64,000 nt of DNA. Origin: an uncultured Bacilli bacterium. GTDB lineage: Bacteria > Bacillota_I > Bacilli_A > RF39 > UBA660. This document shows positions 37,689 to 46,401 of this stretch, in pieces. The position numbers and the translations under genes were made by a program. Location of the stretch: positions 620,001 to 684,000 of the forward strand of contig CAKORJ010000001.1 in assembly GCA_934101575.1 (NCBI GenBank). Direction: 5' to 3'. A model generated the notes under the pieces. That model searched no databases and was not told where the DNA came from. It saw only the letters and a list, made by a program, of their open reading frames with translations. How positions within the stretch are numbered: the first letter of the stretch is position 1; each line of letters starts with the position of its first letter.

Positions 37689-38042
37689 TTACTGTTTTGT
37701 TACTTCTTTTGTTATCCATGTCATGATTACTTTTACTATATAGTTCTGTTCTTCTTTTGATAATTCTTTATTTTTTTTAATTTTATGCCATTTTTCTAGA
37801 CAACTTCTACAACAGGTTGCTGTGGCATGCTGGGCTATAAATACTGGATGTCCTTTCATAGGAGTTTGTTTGCCATCATTTATTATTTCTTTAGGAGCTA
37901 ACCTTTTGCTTATAAAGTCATGAGCATGTTTCTCTATTTCTCTGTAACCTTTGTTTTTTGAATAAATTATATCTTTTTCTTTTAGGTGAAAACTATTTCT
38001 AAATTTTGATTTTTTTAACTCTTCTAATTTTTGTTCTATCAT
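37689..38042 (-). CDS. DUF4186 protein
   Basis: 117 residues. The pattern KFRNSFHLKEKDIIY, KGYREIEKHAHDFISKRLAP and FIAQHATATCCRSCLEKWHKI is the DUF4186 family of small cytosolic proteins without known function. Conserved His and Cys residues (AQHATATCC, CLEKWH) suggest metal binding. It lies 11 bp downstream of the S66 peptidase and is probably in its operon. Confidence 0.85.
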   Translation of the reverse strand: MIEQKLEELKKSKFRNSFHLKEKDIIYSKNKGYREIEKHAHDFISKRLAPKEIINDGKQTPMKGHPVFIAQHATATCCRSCLEKWHKIKKNKELSKEEQNYIVKVIMTWITKEVTKQ

Positions 38043-38053
38043 TTTATTCCTTC

Positions 38054-39067
38054 TTACTTTAATTCAAAACTTATTTTTCCTTTTCCATCTTTTGATGTTA
38101 TATGTGCTATTGCTCCATTTATAATTGTTATTCTTGGGGCAATATGCCCTATGTCAACATCTATTATTATTGGTATTTTTAAATCTTTTAAGGATTCTTT
38201 TACTGTTCCTTCAAATGTTTTATTAAATATACTTGTGTACATACAGTTTCTTCCAAATATTATTAGTTTTGTGTATTTAAAATAACCATTTTCTTTTAGT
38301 TTCCATAATAATCTTGTAACATTTTCTGCGGATAGTGAAAAGTTTTCTAAGTACCAAATTATTCCATCTTGCTTATATTTTTCTATAAATTCTTTGGTTT
38401 TATCGTATTTGGTTCCTACTATATCACTAATTACATCTAGGCATCCTCCTATTATTCTTCCTTTTGCTTTTACTTCGTTTTCTTTGGTAATTATTTTCCA
38501 ATTCACTTTTTCTGTTAAGTTATATTCTTCTAATCCTGTTTCAGTTTTTCTTTTTTCTTTTTCATATTTTGAAAAACTTGTTTGAGTTATATTTTTTCCT
38601 TTTAATATATCTATATTATTTAATATGGACTTATGGGGTTTTTTCATTCCAAATGCTTTGTAATTATTACTATAAATTGTTGCTATGTCTAAGTTTGTTG
38701 TTATTGTATATGTAAGCCATGTAGGATCTGAGTATCCTTGAAACCATTTTGGGTTTTCTTTTATTACTTTATAGTTTAGAAATGGGATCATTTCCATTAA
38801 AAATTCTCCGCCAGATGCGGATAGTATTAGATCTATGTCTTTGTTTTTGAATAATTCTTCTAGTTGTTTGGCTCTTTCTTTTGGTGATGAACTGCGATTG
38901 TTTTTACTTGTTCTTACATTTTTTGTTTCTTCGACTGTGAAGCCTTCTTTTTCTAAATTTTTTATTGCATTATTTATTCTAATTATATCTGTTTCTTTAG
39001 TTATTCCATCAGATGGGGCAGTTACTCCTATTTTACTTTTATTTGTTAAAAACTTTGGGTATATCAT
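38054..39067 (-). CDS. S66-family LD-carboxypeptidase/MccF-like serine peptidase
   Basis: 337 residues. The nucleophile serine is in the GYSDPTWL motif (about 112-119), with the nearby loop LENFSLSAENVTRLLW (about 251-266) and the catalytic His region DIGHIAPRITIINGA near the C-terminus. S66 enzymes trim the D-Ala from muropeptide tetrapeptides (LdcA) or cleave microcin-C-like aminoacyl nucleotides (MccF). The ENFS-type loop is nearer the MccF branch. It sits between the unknown gene at 39077 (9 bp gap) and the DUF4186 gene. Confidence 0.87.
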   Translation of the reverse strand: MIYPKFLTNKSKIGVTAPSDGITKETDIIRINNAIKNLEKEGFTVEETKNVRTSKNNRSSSPKERAKQLEELFKNKDIDLILSASGGEFLMEMIPFLNYKVIKENPKWFQGYSDPTWLTYTITTNLDIATIYSNNYKAFGMKKPHKSILNNIDILKGKNITQTSFSKYEKEKRKTETGLEEYNLTEKVNWKIITKENEVKAKGRIIGGCLDVISDIVGTKYDKTKEFIEKYKQDGIIWYLENFSLSAENVTRLLWKLKENGYFKYTKLIIFGRNCMYTSIFNKTFEGTVKESLKDLKIPIIIDVDIGHIAPRITIINGAIAHITSKDGKGKISFELK

Positions 39068-39076
39068 AGTTCCTCC

Positions 39077-39916
39077 TTAGTATATTACTTTTCCCTCTAA
39101 ATTGCATATATAACAATTTGGTAACTTTTGTTTTATATATTTTATTTTATCTTGATCTTTTTCTATTTTTCTTCCTATTAATACTCCCTCTACTAAGGTG
39201 TTTGGAATCCCAAACATTATTGCACTTTCTCTATCTGTTGTAGTTTCATTTCTGTTTAATCTTTCTTCTAAGAATTTTTCATAATACCTATAGTCTAGAA
39301 ATGGTTTTAATGTTTCGTTATCTAGATTTATGTTCCAAACATCCGCTTCTTGTAACTCTTTTGCATACTTACTTGTCATATTTAAAATAAAAGCTATTTG
39401 AACTTTATCTGATACTAGACTTGGGATAAATCTTACTTCCTTAGTTTGTTCTGCAGTGTAAGACCATACTTCTTTATCATTGTTTAGTGTTTCTGTTATT
39501 TCATCAAATTTATGATATGGTGCTAATAGATATTTCTTTGTGGCAGTGGGACCTCTTCCTATGTTATATGTTATGGTATTACCACTATAAAGATTTATAT
39601 ATTCTTTTAATGAGCATTTTTCCTTTATTTTCCAAAATCCTACACTATTATTTATTTTATTTTCTTTTGGACTTTCTGTAAAATCTACGGAAATAAAACC
39701 ATTTTCTATGACAAAGTCAAAGTTATCAATATCCCCGGGTATTCCATGTATAAAAGTTCCTTCTTCTAATATTACATCATCATTTATTTTATATTTTTCT
39801 TTGTTTATATTTTTTGTTTTTTTAAAGAATAGTTCTATTTGATTTAATATAATTTCTTTTGCTTTACCTGTAAATCTTTTATTTACATCTTCTATATATT
39901 TATCTTTTTTATTCAT
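39077..39916 (-). CDS. Unknown cytosolic protein, possible ART-like fold
   Basis: 279 residues, not recognised with confidence. The segment EEGTFIHGIPGDIDNFDFVIENGFISVDF (about 51-78) has the H-G ... I-x-x-N-G-[FL]-I pattern seen at the start of ADP-ribosyltransferase-like folds. The C-terminal IPNTLVEGVLIGRKIEKDQ fits the EG-I-V-G strand found near the end of some of them. No signal or membrane helix. It is first in an operon with the S66 peptidase and DUF4186 genes. The ART link is a guess from pattern. Confidence 0.35.
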   Translation of the reverse strand: MNKKDKYIEDVNKRFTGKAKEIILNQIELFFKKTKNINKEKYKINDDVILEEGTFIHGIPGDIDNFDFVIENGFISVDFTESPKENKINNSVGFWKIKEKCSLKEYINLYSGNTITYNIGRGPTATKKYLLAPYHKFDEITETLNNDKEVWSYTAEQTKEVRFIPSLVSDKVQIAFILNMTSKYAKELQEADVWNINLDNETLKPFLDYRYYEKFLEERLNRNETTTDRESAIMFGIPNTLVEGVLIGRKIEKDQDKIKYIKQKLPNCYICNLEGKVIY

Positions 39917-40015
39917 GTTTTTAGCTCTCCTTTTTTTATTATAAGTATATCATGTATTGACTTGTTTTGCATGATTTCTTTACTTTATGTTAAAATACTT
40001 TTAGGAGGTTTTATT

Positions 40016-40618
40016 GTGAAAGAATATGAAAGATTAAAGGTTATTAGTAAGATTGCTAAAAATATAGAGGATATGGAGACTTTAAACAAAGAATCAGATA
40101 AATTAAAAGAACTTGAGGAAGACTCTAAGGTTAAAGAATATATAAACACTAAGAAAAGAGTTTCTGGACTTAAAACAAAGCTTAAATATTTTAAATCTTT
40201 TGATGATATAGTTAGTTTTGAATTTGATTTTGCTTTTCATAAGAGACTTGATGAAGATATTGAGCCGTGTAGTCATGATATTTGGATTTATGATGGATCT
40301 TATTACTCTTTTCCTGATTTATTTGAAGAACATCCTAGTGAATTTAGATCTAATTCTGAAAGGTATGAACATTTTAAATATAACAAATATGTTTGTTTAG
40401 AGTGTGGAGAGACTGTTAAAGCTTCTAGTTTTGAGAAGTTTGAAGAAAATAATCTTGTTTTAAAGAATCAGGATGATAAGTCTAATTTAGGAGTTAATTT
40501 TTATAGAGACTTGTATTATGAGCTTTTATATAATAATGATGTTGAAGAATCTAAAAGACAAGTTATTAGTTATTTTAATAAGATGATGGAAAAAGGTAAA
40601 GCTAGGACATTAAAATAA
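40016..40618 (+). CDS. Unknown 200-residue protein with CxxC motif
   Basis: GTG 40016 is chosen because TAGGAGG lies 7 nt upstream; an earlier in-frame start has no ribosome site. Residues 1-55 are charged and probably helical (coiled coil). The middle has CSHDIWIYDG and YNKYVCLECGETVKA, Cys/His pairs that could form a zinc site. The C-terminus is helical. It stands alone on the plus strand with its own terminator. No family recognised. Confidence 0.65.
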   Translation: MKEYERLKVISKIAKNIEDMETLNKESDKLKELEEDSKVKEYINTKKRVSGLKTKLKYFKSFDDIVSFEFDFAFHKRLDEDIEPCSHDIWIYDGSYYSFPDLFEEHPSEFRSNSERYEHFKYNKYVCLECGETVKASSFEKFEENNLVLKNQDDKSNLGVNFYRDLYYELLYNNDVEESKRQVISYFNKMMEKGKARTLK

Positions 40619-40642
40619 ACGACTGGGTGGTCGTTTTTTTGT
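40618..40642 (+). terminator. Terminator after the 40016 gene
   Basis: AACGAC and GTCGTT pair around TGGGTG, followed by seven Ts. Confidence 0.85.
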
Positions 40643-40741
40643 TTTTTTTTATAAAACTTGACATTTTTTTTATAATTAATAATCTTTTTTATCTTTTCTT
40701 TCATTTTATATGTTATACTGCAAATAAGGAAGGTGATTATT

Positions 40742-41341
40742 GTGAACAATAAGCTTAAAGTTAAAAGAGGTAGCTCCTTAGAAGATGTTGTTTCTGTTTT
40801 ACTTGATGCTAAGGCAAGGGGTGAATCAGTTTACTGTGAGTTCGAAGGACATAAACTGCATTCTGATAACATTACTATGGACTCAGCATTTTTAGAAGTT
40901 ACCGGATTAGATAAAGAGGATTATGATCGTGAACAAAGCAAGATAAAAAGAGCAAAAGAAAATATCCCAGTTTGGATTAAAGAAGGAGAAGCATTAATAT
41001 TCCCGGAAAGGCATAAAAAATGGAAGGAATGTGTAAAGGCTAGAGCTGCGGATATATATCATGGACAAGATTTAGATATGGCTTTAGATATAATGAAAGC
41101 TTTAGATGATGGTGCTAGCATTGAAGAAGCGCAAGATATATTTAATCATCAAAGTCATTCTTCTGTCACTGATTCTTTTGTTAGAAATATGATATTTAGT
41201 TTTTCTAGTAGAGGTCCTGAATTTTGGGAAGCTACTGCTTATGGAGAAATATCTCCAGAGAATAGAGAACTATTAGAAGCAAAAAAACAAGAAAATGAAG
41301 AACTTATGAATTCAAAAAAATCTAGAAAAGGAAGAAGATAA
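40742..41341 (+). CDS. Unknown 199-residue cytosolic protein
   Basis: GTG 40742 (VNNKLKVKRGSS) follows AAGGTGAT; the in-frame GTG 9 nt earlier lies inside that site. The protein is hydrophilic with no transmembrane helix. It has a short N-terminal beta segment (SVYCEFEGHKLHSDNITMD), a helical middle and a basic C-terminus (KKSRKGRR). No family recognised. A weak hairpin with a T-run (41343-41392) follows. Confidence 0.6.
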   Translation: MNNKLKVKRGSSLEDVVSVLLDAKARGESVYCEFEGHKLHSDNITMDSAFLEVTGLDKEDYDREQSKIKRAKENIPVWIKEGEALIFPERHKKWKECVKARAADIYHGQDLDMALDIMKALDDGASIEEAQDIFNHQSHSSVTDSFVRNMIFSFSSRGPEFWEATAYGEISPENRELLEAKKQENEELMNSKKSRKGRR

Positions 41342-41342
41342 A

Positions 41343-41392
41343 AGCTTAATACTATTTGCTTTTTAGGAGTAGTAGTTATTGAGCTTTTTTTA
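41343..41392 (+). terminator. Probable terminator after the 40742 gene
   Basis: AGCTTAATAC and GTTATTGAGCT pair with G-T wobbles across a long loop, followed by seven Ts. Confidence 0.55.
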
Positions 41393-41410
41393 TATATAAA
41401 ATTATAGTTA

Positions 41411-41445
41411 TACTTTTTTATAAAAAAACTCAGTTATATTTCAGA
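41411..41445 (-). terminator. Probable terminator after the Nudix gene
   Basis: On the minus strand, TTCAGT and ACTGAG pair around a 10-nt loop with seven Ts after the stem. Confidence 0.55.
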
Positions 41446-41459
41446 CTGAATTTATTTTG

Positions 41460-42071
41460 TTATCTAGTTAATTTAGGTTGTTCGTTTGTATATACTTTTT
41501 GTATATGTCTATCGCTTTTGCTTAGGGCAATATAAGAATTTGCATCTTTTAGGTATCCTTCTTCCATTACTTCAAGAGCCATGTCATATGGCATTTCAAC
41601 ATACTTTATAAACTCTCCTTTATCAAGTTGTTGTTCATTTAATTTTTTGCATCCTAAGGCTAAATATATTTCAACTTTTTGTCTAATGCTACCTGGATCT
41701 TGATAATGATTACCAAGGTATATTATTTGTTCCGGAACATATCCTGTCTCTTCGGATAATTCTCTTTTTCCTGCTTCTAGACCATTTTCATTCAATTCCC
41801 AGTATCCAGCTGGAAACTCTATTAAAGATCCTTCTTCAGACAAGGCAATTGGTTGAACTACAAAAACTACATTTCCTTCATCTGTTATTGGCACAACAAC
41901 ACTTGCTTTCTTTTTATCTAAATATTCTCTTGTTTGAATTGAGCCATCTGGAAATTTAAATGATTGAGATTTTATTTTATAAAAATTGCCACCATCTTGT
42001 ACATCAGAATATGGTGTTACTTTACAATACTCAAGTAAAGCATCAAGTTCTTCTTTTGAATTTATTTTCAT
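41460..42071 (-). CDS. Nudix hydrolase, ADP-ribose pyrophosphatase-like
   Basis: 203 residues. A perfect Nudix box GX5EX7REUXEEXGU runs from Gly89 to about 111 (GYWELNENGLEAGKRELSEETGY). The upstream strand with VVQPIALSEEG and the downstream QDPGSIRQKVEIYLALGCKKL fit the ADP-ribose/NDP-sugar pyrophosphatase subgroup rather than MutT. It lacks neighbours that would define the substrate. Confidence 0.88.
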   Translation of the reverse strand: MKINSKEELDALLEYCKVTPYSDVQDGGNFYKIKSQSFKFPDGSIQTREYLDKKKASVVVPITDEGNVVFVVQPIALSEEGSLIEFPAGYWELNENGLEAGKRELSEETGYVPEQIIYLGNHYQDPGSIRQKVEIYLALGCKKLNEQQLDKGEFIKYVEMPYDMALEVMEEGYLKDANSYIALSKSDRHIQKVYTNEQPKLTR

Positions 42072-42215
42072 ACAAATTCCTCCTTTTTAAGTATTATATC
42101 ATATATTTTTATATTGAATAAAAAGATTCGAAGGCATTGTATATGTAAGTGGTATTCTTTAATTTTGAATATAATAAAGAAAAGGACTCTTATAATAAAA
42201 ATTATTCGTTAATAC

Positions 42216-42470
42216 TTATTTTTCTTGTTTTAAAATTTTTGAATATTCTTTATTATTTTGATTGTCAAGCCATTTAATATCTCTAAATTCTATATTGTAT
42301 TTATCATAGATTTTTGTTACTTCTTCTAAAGTAACATTTTCAACATAACATTCGAAATATTTTGGATATAATTCACTTCTTTTAAATAATAATAATCTTC
42401 CATTTACTGTAAATAGATTTAAGATTTTATTTTCATCATTTTCTTCAACTCTTTCAAATCCAGAACGTCA
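42216..42470 (-). pseudogene. Displaced coding segment downstream of the 42419 gene
   Basis: From about 42470 to TAA 42216-42218 the minus strand stays open for ~83 codons in another frame (SGFERVEENDENKILNLF ... KWLDNQNNKEYSKIL) with no start codon of its own and no ribosome site. It overlaps the end of the 42419 gene. Either a one-base shift separated a former C-terminus, or it is the tail of a second small gene. Confidence 0.4.
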
Positions 42471-43252
42471 TCAAAAGTTCTAACTGATTTTATAGAACAA
42501 GATTCGTCTTCGCCTTTAGCTTTTAATAAATGAGTATAATACTCTTCTCTATTTGGAGTATACTTTTCACACCAATTATCTATAACTTTATCAACTCTGT
42601 CACAAGTTGTTAAACAATTTAAACAACATTCACTAGAATTTTTATAGTATCTATTAGTTTTATGCAAAAATGGATTCTCACCATCATATATTCCTTGTTG
42701 TTTTAATAATTCAAAACACTCATCTAATGAATATTGATGAAATTCATTAGTAAGTATTTCTTCTGCTTCTCTAAAAAATTTGACTAATCTGTACTTTATA
42801 TTAAAATCGTCAATTTTACTTCTAGAATCTGGCCCTATGTTTTTTATAAATATAGTAAATCTTTCAAATAATGGTTTTTCTATATCTTCATCATGAAATG
42901 TTATAATAATTTTATTATTAGTTCTTTTAAACTCTAAATAATTTCTTAATTCTTCTCTAGTGTCATCATCATCTATAATTAAAGAATTAGATCTACCTAA
43001 CATTCTATTTAACGCATAATATATTTTATCTTCTATATCTATCTCAAATGATAACTCGGTTATATCTAAGCATAATTCTTCATTATGTATATGAGTATTA
43101 AAAGACATATCATCCCAAATTGAAAATGTAATAGTTTTTTTTAATTCTTCATTCTCAAAAAATGCTTTTGTAATATGAACATTATTAGAACAATATCCTT
43201 GTTCTGTTACAATTCTAATAATATTCCCGTTATTTCTGATTTGTTTTTCCAT
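42419..43252 (-). CDS. Unknown 277-residue protein with Cys-rich C-terminal part
   Basis: No family recognised. The first 160 residues are predicted alpha/beta (YCSNNVHITKAFFENEELKKTITFSIWDD, then IIITFHDEDIEKPLFERF). Residues about 208-235 hold clustered cysteines (SSECCLNCLTTCDRVDKVIDNWC), possibly metal-binding. It lies in the accessory block next to tRNA-Leu, and the last codons overlap an open segment in another frame, so its natural C-terminus is doubtful. Confidence 0.55.
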   Translation of the reverse strand: MEKQIRNNGNIIRIVTEQGYCSNNVHITKAFFENEELKKTITFSIWDDMSFNTHIHNEELCLDITELSFEIDIEDKIYYALNRMLGRSNSLIIDDDDTREELRNYLEFKRTNNKIIITFHDEDIEKPLFERFTIFIKNIGPDSRSKIDDFNIKYRLVKFFREAEEILTNEFHQYSLDECFELLKQQGIYDGENPFLHKTNRYYKNSSECCLNCLTTCDRVDKVIDNWCEKYTPNREEYYTHLLKAKGEDESCSIKSVRTFDDVLDLKELKKMMKIKS

Positions 43253-43286
43253 TTTATCACCTAATTAATTGTATATTATATACTAA

Positions 43287-43433
43287 TTAAATATTTTCAT
43301 TAATCCATTCATCAAATTCAGTATTTATTATATTACCATAATATGAATATTTATTTAAGTCATAATCGTATTTTTTAGTAAACCATGTTGGAGCATTTGA
43401 ATTATTTTCAGTTAATTTTTCTAATACTTCCAT
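43287..43433 (-). CDS. Small unknown ORF (48 aa)
   Basis: ATG 43433 opens a 48-residue frame (MEVLEKLTENNSNAPTWFTKKYD ... DEWINENI). It overlaps the end of the 41-aa ORF at 43408 by 26 bp, the arrangement of coupled small genes, but no clear ribosome site is visible. Acidic, no membrane segment, no family recognised. Confidence 0.4.
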   Translation of the reverse strand: MEVLEKLTENNSNAPTWFTKKYDYDLNKYSYYGNIINTEFDEWINENI

Positions 43434-43533
43434 TTATTATTGTTGGAGTAGTATTACAAAAATCACATATTACTCTTAACCTAGATTCTAAAGATTCTTC
43501 AATTTCAATTTCTTCTTTAATAATATTTACCAT
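43408..43533 (-). CDS. Small unknown ORF (41 aa)
   Basis: ATG 43533 follows AAAGGA by 7 nt. 41 residues (MVNIIKEEIEIEESLESRLRV then CDFCNTTPTIING) with one CxxC pair. It lies between the tRNA-Leu terminator and the 48-aa ORF. The longer open frame that begins inside the tRNA is spurious. Confidence 0.4.
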   Translation of the reverse strand: MVNIIKEEIEIEESLESRLRVICDFCNTTPTIINGSIRKIN

Positions 43534-43565
43534 AGACAAATCCTTTCTATGATTTTTTTGATAAC

Positions 43566-43595
43566 AAAAAAAATCAATCATTTCTGATTGATTCA
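43566..43595 (-). terminator. Terminator after tRNA-Leu
   Basis: On the minus strand, AATCAATCA and TGATTGATT pair around GAAA, followed by seven Ts. Confidence 0.85.
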
Positions 43596-43632
43596 TATAT
43601 ATAAGTTCGAATAGTTCGAACAGATTCGCCAA

Positions 43633-43718
43633 TGGTGCCTGTGGCCGGACTCGAACCGGCACGAGCTAGGCTCACTGGATTTTGAGTCCAGCGTGTCTAC
43701 CAATTTCACCACACAGGC
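43633..43718 (-). tRNA. tRNA-Leu (anticodon CAA)
   Basis: 86 nt including an encoded CCA end. Acceptor arms GCCTGTG/CACAGGC, a GTTCGAGTC T-loop, a long class II variable arm, and an anticodon stem CTGGA/TCCAG with loop CTCAAAA give anticodon CAA. It lies just upstream of accessory genes, and tRNA genes are common insertion points. Confidence 0.96.
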
Positions 43719-43727
43719 ATTTAGAAC

Positions 43728-44291
43728 TTATAGTTGTTCTATCTCTTCTTCTTTATATTTTGAATTATATAGGTCTACTTCTTCATCGATGTTTATATCT
43801 TCTATTTTTGGTAATCTATCTTTTGAATCTAATCCAAAGTAATCTAAAAATTGGGTTGTTGTTCCATATAGAATTGGTCTTCCTAGTTTTTCACTTTTTC
43901 CTACTTCTTTAACAAAATCTTTTGCTACTAGATTTCTTATTATTTGTGCGGAACTTACTCCTCTTAACTCATCTACTTCATGACGGGTTATAGGTTCATT
44001 ATAAGCTATTATCGCTAAAGTTTCAAGTGCTGATTGGGATAGATTTTTTATTTCTTCGACTTCAGATAATTTTGTATAGTATTTTTTATGTTCTTTTTTT
44101 GTTGTTAATTTAAATACTCCGCCTAGGTTTTTTATTGTTATTCCTCGTTCTTTGCTTTGGTAGTCTTTAAATAGTTCTTCTAGGTTTTCTATCACTTCTT
44201 TTTCACTTATTTCTAAAATATTTGCCATTGTTTTTACATCTATTCCTTCTTCTCCGGTTAGGAATAGTAGTCCTTCTATTACTGGTTTCAT
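43728..44291 (-). CDS. scpB: Segregation and condensation protein B
   Basis: 187 residues with two winged-helix domains (about 1-80 and 90-165; signature IEGLLFLTGEEGIDVKTMANIL and LAIIAYNEPITRHEVDELRGV). ScpB dimers regulate the kleisin ScpA in the SMC condensin complex. The start overlaps the scpA stop by 1 bp. Confidence 0.96.
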   Translation of the reverse strand: MKPVIEGLLFLTGEEGIDVKTMANILEISEKEVIENLEELFKDYQSKERGITIKNLGGVFKLTTKKEHKKYYTKLSEVEEIKNLSQSALETLAIIAYNEPITRHEVDELRGVSSAQIIRNLVAKDFVKEVGKSEKLGRPILYGTTTQFLDYFGLDSKDRLPKIEDINIDEEVDLYNSKYKEEEIEQL

Positions 44292-45007
44292 TATGACACC
44301 TCACAGTATATTTTATCAAAATTATTATTTTGGGTTATTATTAATTCTTGTTCTTTAGCCATTTCTAATATAGATAAGAATGTTGCAACTATATATGGTT
44401 TTGAAAACTCTTCAAATAGTTCATAAAACTCTACTTTTTTCCTTGTTGTTAATATTTTTTTTATCCATACTTTTCTTTCTTTTATAGATATTTCTTTTGT
44501 TGTTACTTTTGTTGTTAAGGGTTTTTCATATTTTTTTCTCTCCAAGTATTTTTTAAAGGCATTTATTAGATCTTCTAGTGTTATGTCATCACTTAAGTTT
44601 ATTGTTTGATCTTTATACGGTTTCATATTTGATGGAGTTTTTGTATATACATTACTTCTTTCTTCTTCTAACTGTTTTAGGTCTTTTGTTAATTCTTTAT
44701 ACTTTTTATATTCTAATAATCTATTTATTAAGTCTTCTTTTGTTTCTATGAATTCTTCCTCTTCTTCTGGGGTTTCTTTTGTTGGTAATAGAGTTTTTGA
44801 TTTTAAATACATGAGTTCTGAGGCTATATTTAGGTATTCGGATGCTACACTTAAATTTAGTTCTTTCATACTATTTATATAGTTTAGATATTGATCTGTT
44901 AATTTTACTATTTCTATATCCGTTATGTCCATTTCTGATTCTTTTATTAAGTGTAATAATAAATCTAATGGCCCTTCAAATTCATTTATTTTAAATTTAT
45001 AATCCAT
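44291..45007 (-). CDS. scpA: Segregation and condensation protein A (kleisin)
   Basis: 238 residues. ATG 45007 (MDYKFKINEFEGPLDLLLHLI) fits AAGGTG with 6-nt spacing better than the in-frame GTG at 45016. N-terminal kleisin helix FEGPLDLLLHLIKESEMDI binds SMC; the C-terminal winged helix (about 170-238, WIKKILTTRKKVEFYELFEEF) closes the ring. It follows spoVAE and precedes scpB. Confidence 0.96.
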   Translation of the reverse strand: MDYKFKINEFEGPLDLLLHLIKESEMDITDIEIVKLTDQYLNYINSMKELNLSVASEYLNIASELMYLKSKTLLPTKETPEEEEEFIETKEDLINRLLEYKKYKELTKDLKQLEEERSNVYTKTPSNMKPYKDQTINLSDDITLEDLINAFKKYLERKKYEKPLTTKVTTKEISIKERKVWIKKILTTRKKVEFYELFEEFSKPYIVATFLSILEMAKEQELIITQNNNFDKIYCEVS

Positions 45008-45050
45008 ATATATCACCTTTAAGACAGTATAATTATACCAGATTTTTTAG

Positions 45051-45087
45051 TATAAAAAAAGACTAATCTTTTGGTTTAAAGATTAGT
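45051..45087 (-). terminator. Terminator overlapping the end of spoVAE
   Basis: On the minus strand, ACTAATCTTT and AAAGATTAGT pair across a short loop that includes the last codons of spoVAE, followed by seven Ts. It separates the spoVA genes from scpA. Confidence 0.8.
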
Positions 45088-45413
45088 GCTATTATAAATG
45101 AAAAAACTATTGCTGAAGTGATTCCTGTTGCGGTCATATCAAACATTCCCATGGCTAAGCCAAAAAATCCATTATCTATAGCTCTTTCTAGAGCAGCATG
45201 AATAAGACTATGTCCAAAGCTGGTTATTGGAACTAAGGCTCCTCCTCCTACTATTGTTATTATTTTATCATATATATCAAAGGTATCTAGTGCTACTCCT
45301 ATTACTACAAATAAACTTGTTATATGTCCAGCTGATAATTTTGTGTTATCAATTATTAATTGAGCTATTAGGCATAAAAGTCCACAGAAAAGAAATGATA
45401 GAATATATGTCAT
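45063..45413 (-). CDS. spoVAE: Stage V sporulation protein AE
   Basis: 116 residues, four transmembrane helices. The pattern GHITSLFVVIGVALDTFDIYD and GAGG/GALVPITSFGHSLIHAALE is SpoVAE/SpoVAEB. With SpoVAC and SpoVAD it forms the channel that moves dipicolinic acid into the spore. Overlaps spoVAD by 4 bp. Confidence 0.95.
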   Translation of the reverse strand: MTYILSFLFCGLLCLIAQLIIDNTKLSAGHITSLFVVIGVALDTFDIYDKIITIVGGGALVPITSFGHSLIHAALERAIDNGFFGLAMGMFDMTATGITSAIVFSFIIALIFKPKD

Positions 45414-46399
45414 TTTACTACCTCCATACTTACTGCATGTGCTATTCCTAATATATCTTGCTTTTGATATAAAAATATTGGAGAGAATAAAGCTCCGGTT
45501 GTTACTAGCAGTACTTTTTTTAGATTTTTCTTTTTTAACATATTATAGATATACCCGTAATTTACTAAAGCACTACATACTGGTCCTGAACCTCCGGCTG
45601 TTATCTCTTTTTGGTTATTCAAGTCATATAACATTGCTCCGCAATCATTATAATTTTCTAACTTTATGTTATAGTTTTGACTCATGTAATCTTTAAGTAT
45701 TTCTTTTCCATATATTCCTAAATCTCCAGTTAAAATTAAATCATAGTAATCGGGAGTTAGATTTAAGTTTATTAAGTGTTTATATATTGTATCTGCGGCA
45801 GCCGGGGCCATTACTGCTCCCATGTTATTTGGGTCATTTTGATGCATATTTACTATTTTCCCTATTGTATAACTGCCTAGTTTTACGTCTGTTTGTTCAT
45901 TTGTTAAGAATATTGCTGCTCCTCCGGTTGAGGTAAATGTAGAGGTTTTTGGTTTTGTATATCCATATTCTGTTGGATTTCTAAATTGTTTTTCTTCGGC
46001 TAAATTATGAGAACTTGTTAAACATATTGCATTTTTTATATTTTTTGATTCTATAAATTTTGATGCTATTATTATACTTTCCATAGATGTAGCACATGCT
46101 GAGAATACTCCTAGATAAGGGATATCTGTTTTTTCTATAGCATAGCTTGTTGAACATATTTGATTTAGAAGGTCTCCTCCTACTATTAGATCTATATCTT
46201 TATTTTCTTTATTTGTCTTTTTTAATATAATTTTTAGGGCATTTTTAGATAGTTTTACTTCTGATTGTTCTAATGATTTATCTATGTTGAAATTTTTATA
46301 TGATTTGTCAAAGTATTTTCCTAGTGGCCCTTGTTTTTCTAGATGTCCTGATACTGTTGATGTTTCTTTTATATAAACATTTTCTATTTTTTCTGTCAT
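45410..46399 (-). CDS. spoVAD: Stage V sporulation protein AD
   Basis: 329 residues with a thiolase/KAS-like fold. Motifs include FSACATSMESIIIASKF (Cys at the KAS active-site position), VGGDLLNQI and GGSGPVCSALVNYGYI. SpoVAD binds dipicolinic acid on the spore inner membrane. Middle gene of spoVAC-spoVAD-spoVAE, overlapping spoVAE by 4 bp. Confidence 0.96.
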   Translation of the reverse strand: MTEKIENVYIKETSTVSGHLEKQGPLGKYFDKSYKNFNIDKSLEQSEVKLSKNALKIILKKTNKENKDIDLIVGGDLLNQICSTSYAIEKTDIPYLGVFSACATSMESIIIASKFIESKNIKNAICLTSSHNLAEEKQFRNPTEYGYTKPKTSTFTSTGGAAIFLTNEQTDVKLGSYTIGKIVNMHQNDPNNMGAVMAPAAADTIYKHLINLNLTPDYYDLILTGDLGIYGKEILKDYMSQNYNIKLENYNDCGAMLYDLNNQKEITAGGSGPVCSALVNYGYIYNMLKKKNLKKVLLVTTGALFSPIFLYQKQDILGIAHAVSMEVVK

Positions 46400-46401
46400 A
46401 A

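Noticed and set aside
43600..43625. Paired GTTCGAA palindromes beside tRNA-Leu as an attachment site
   Set aside because: No second copy was found in the window and no integrase is present.
43534..43662. N-terminal extension of the 41-aa ORF (MPVRVRPQAPL...)
   Set aside because: This part is translated tRNA-Leu and its terminator, so it is not coding.
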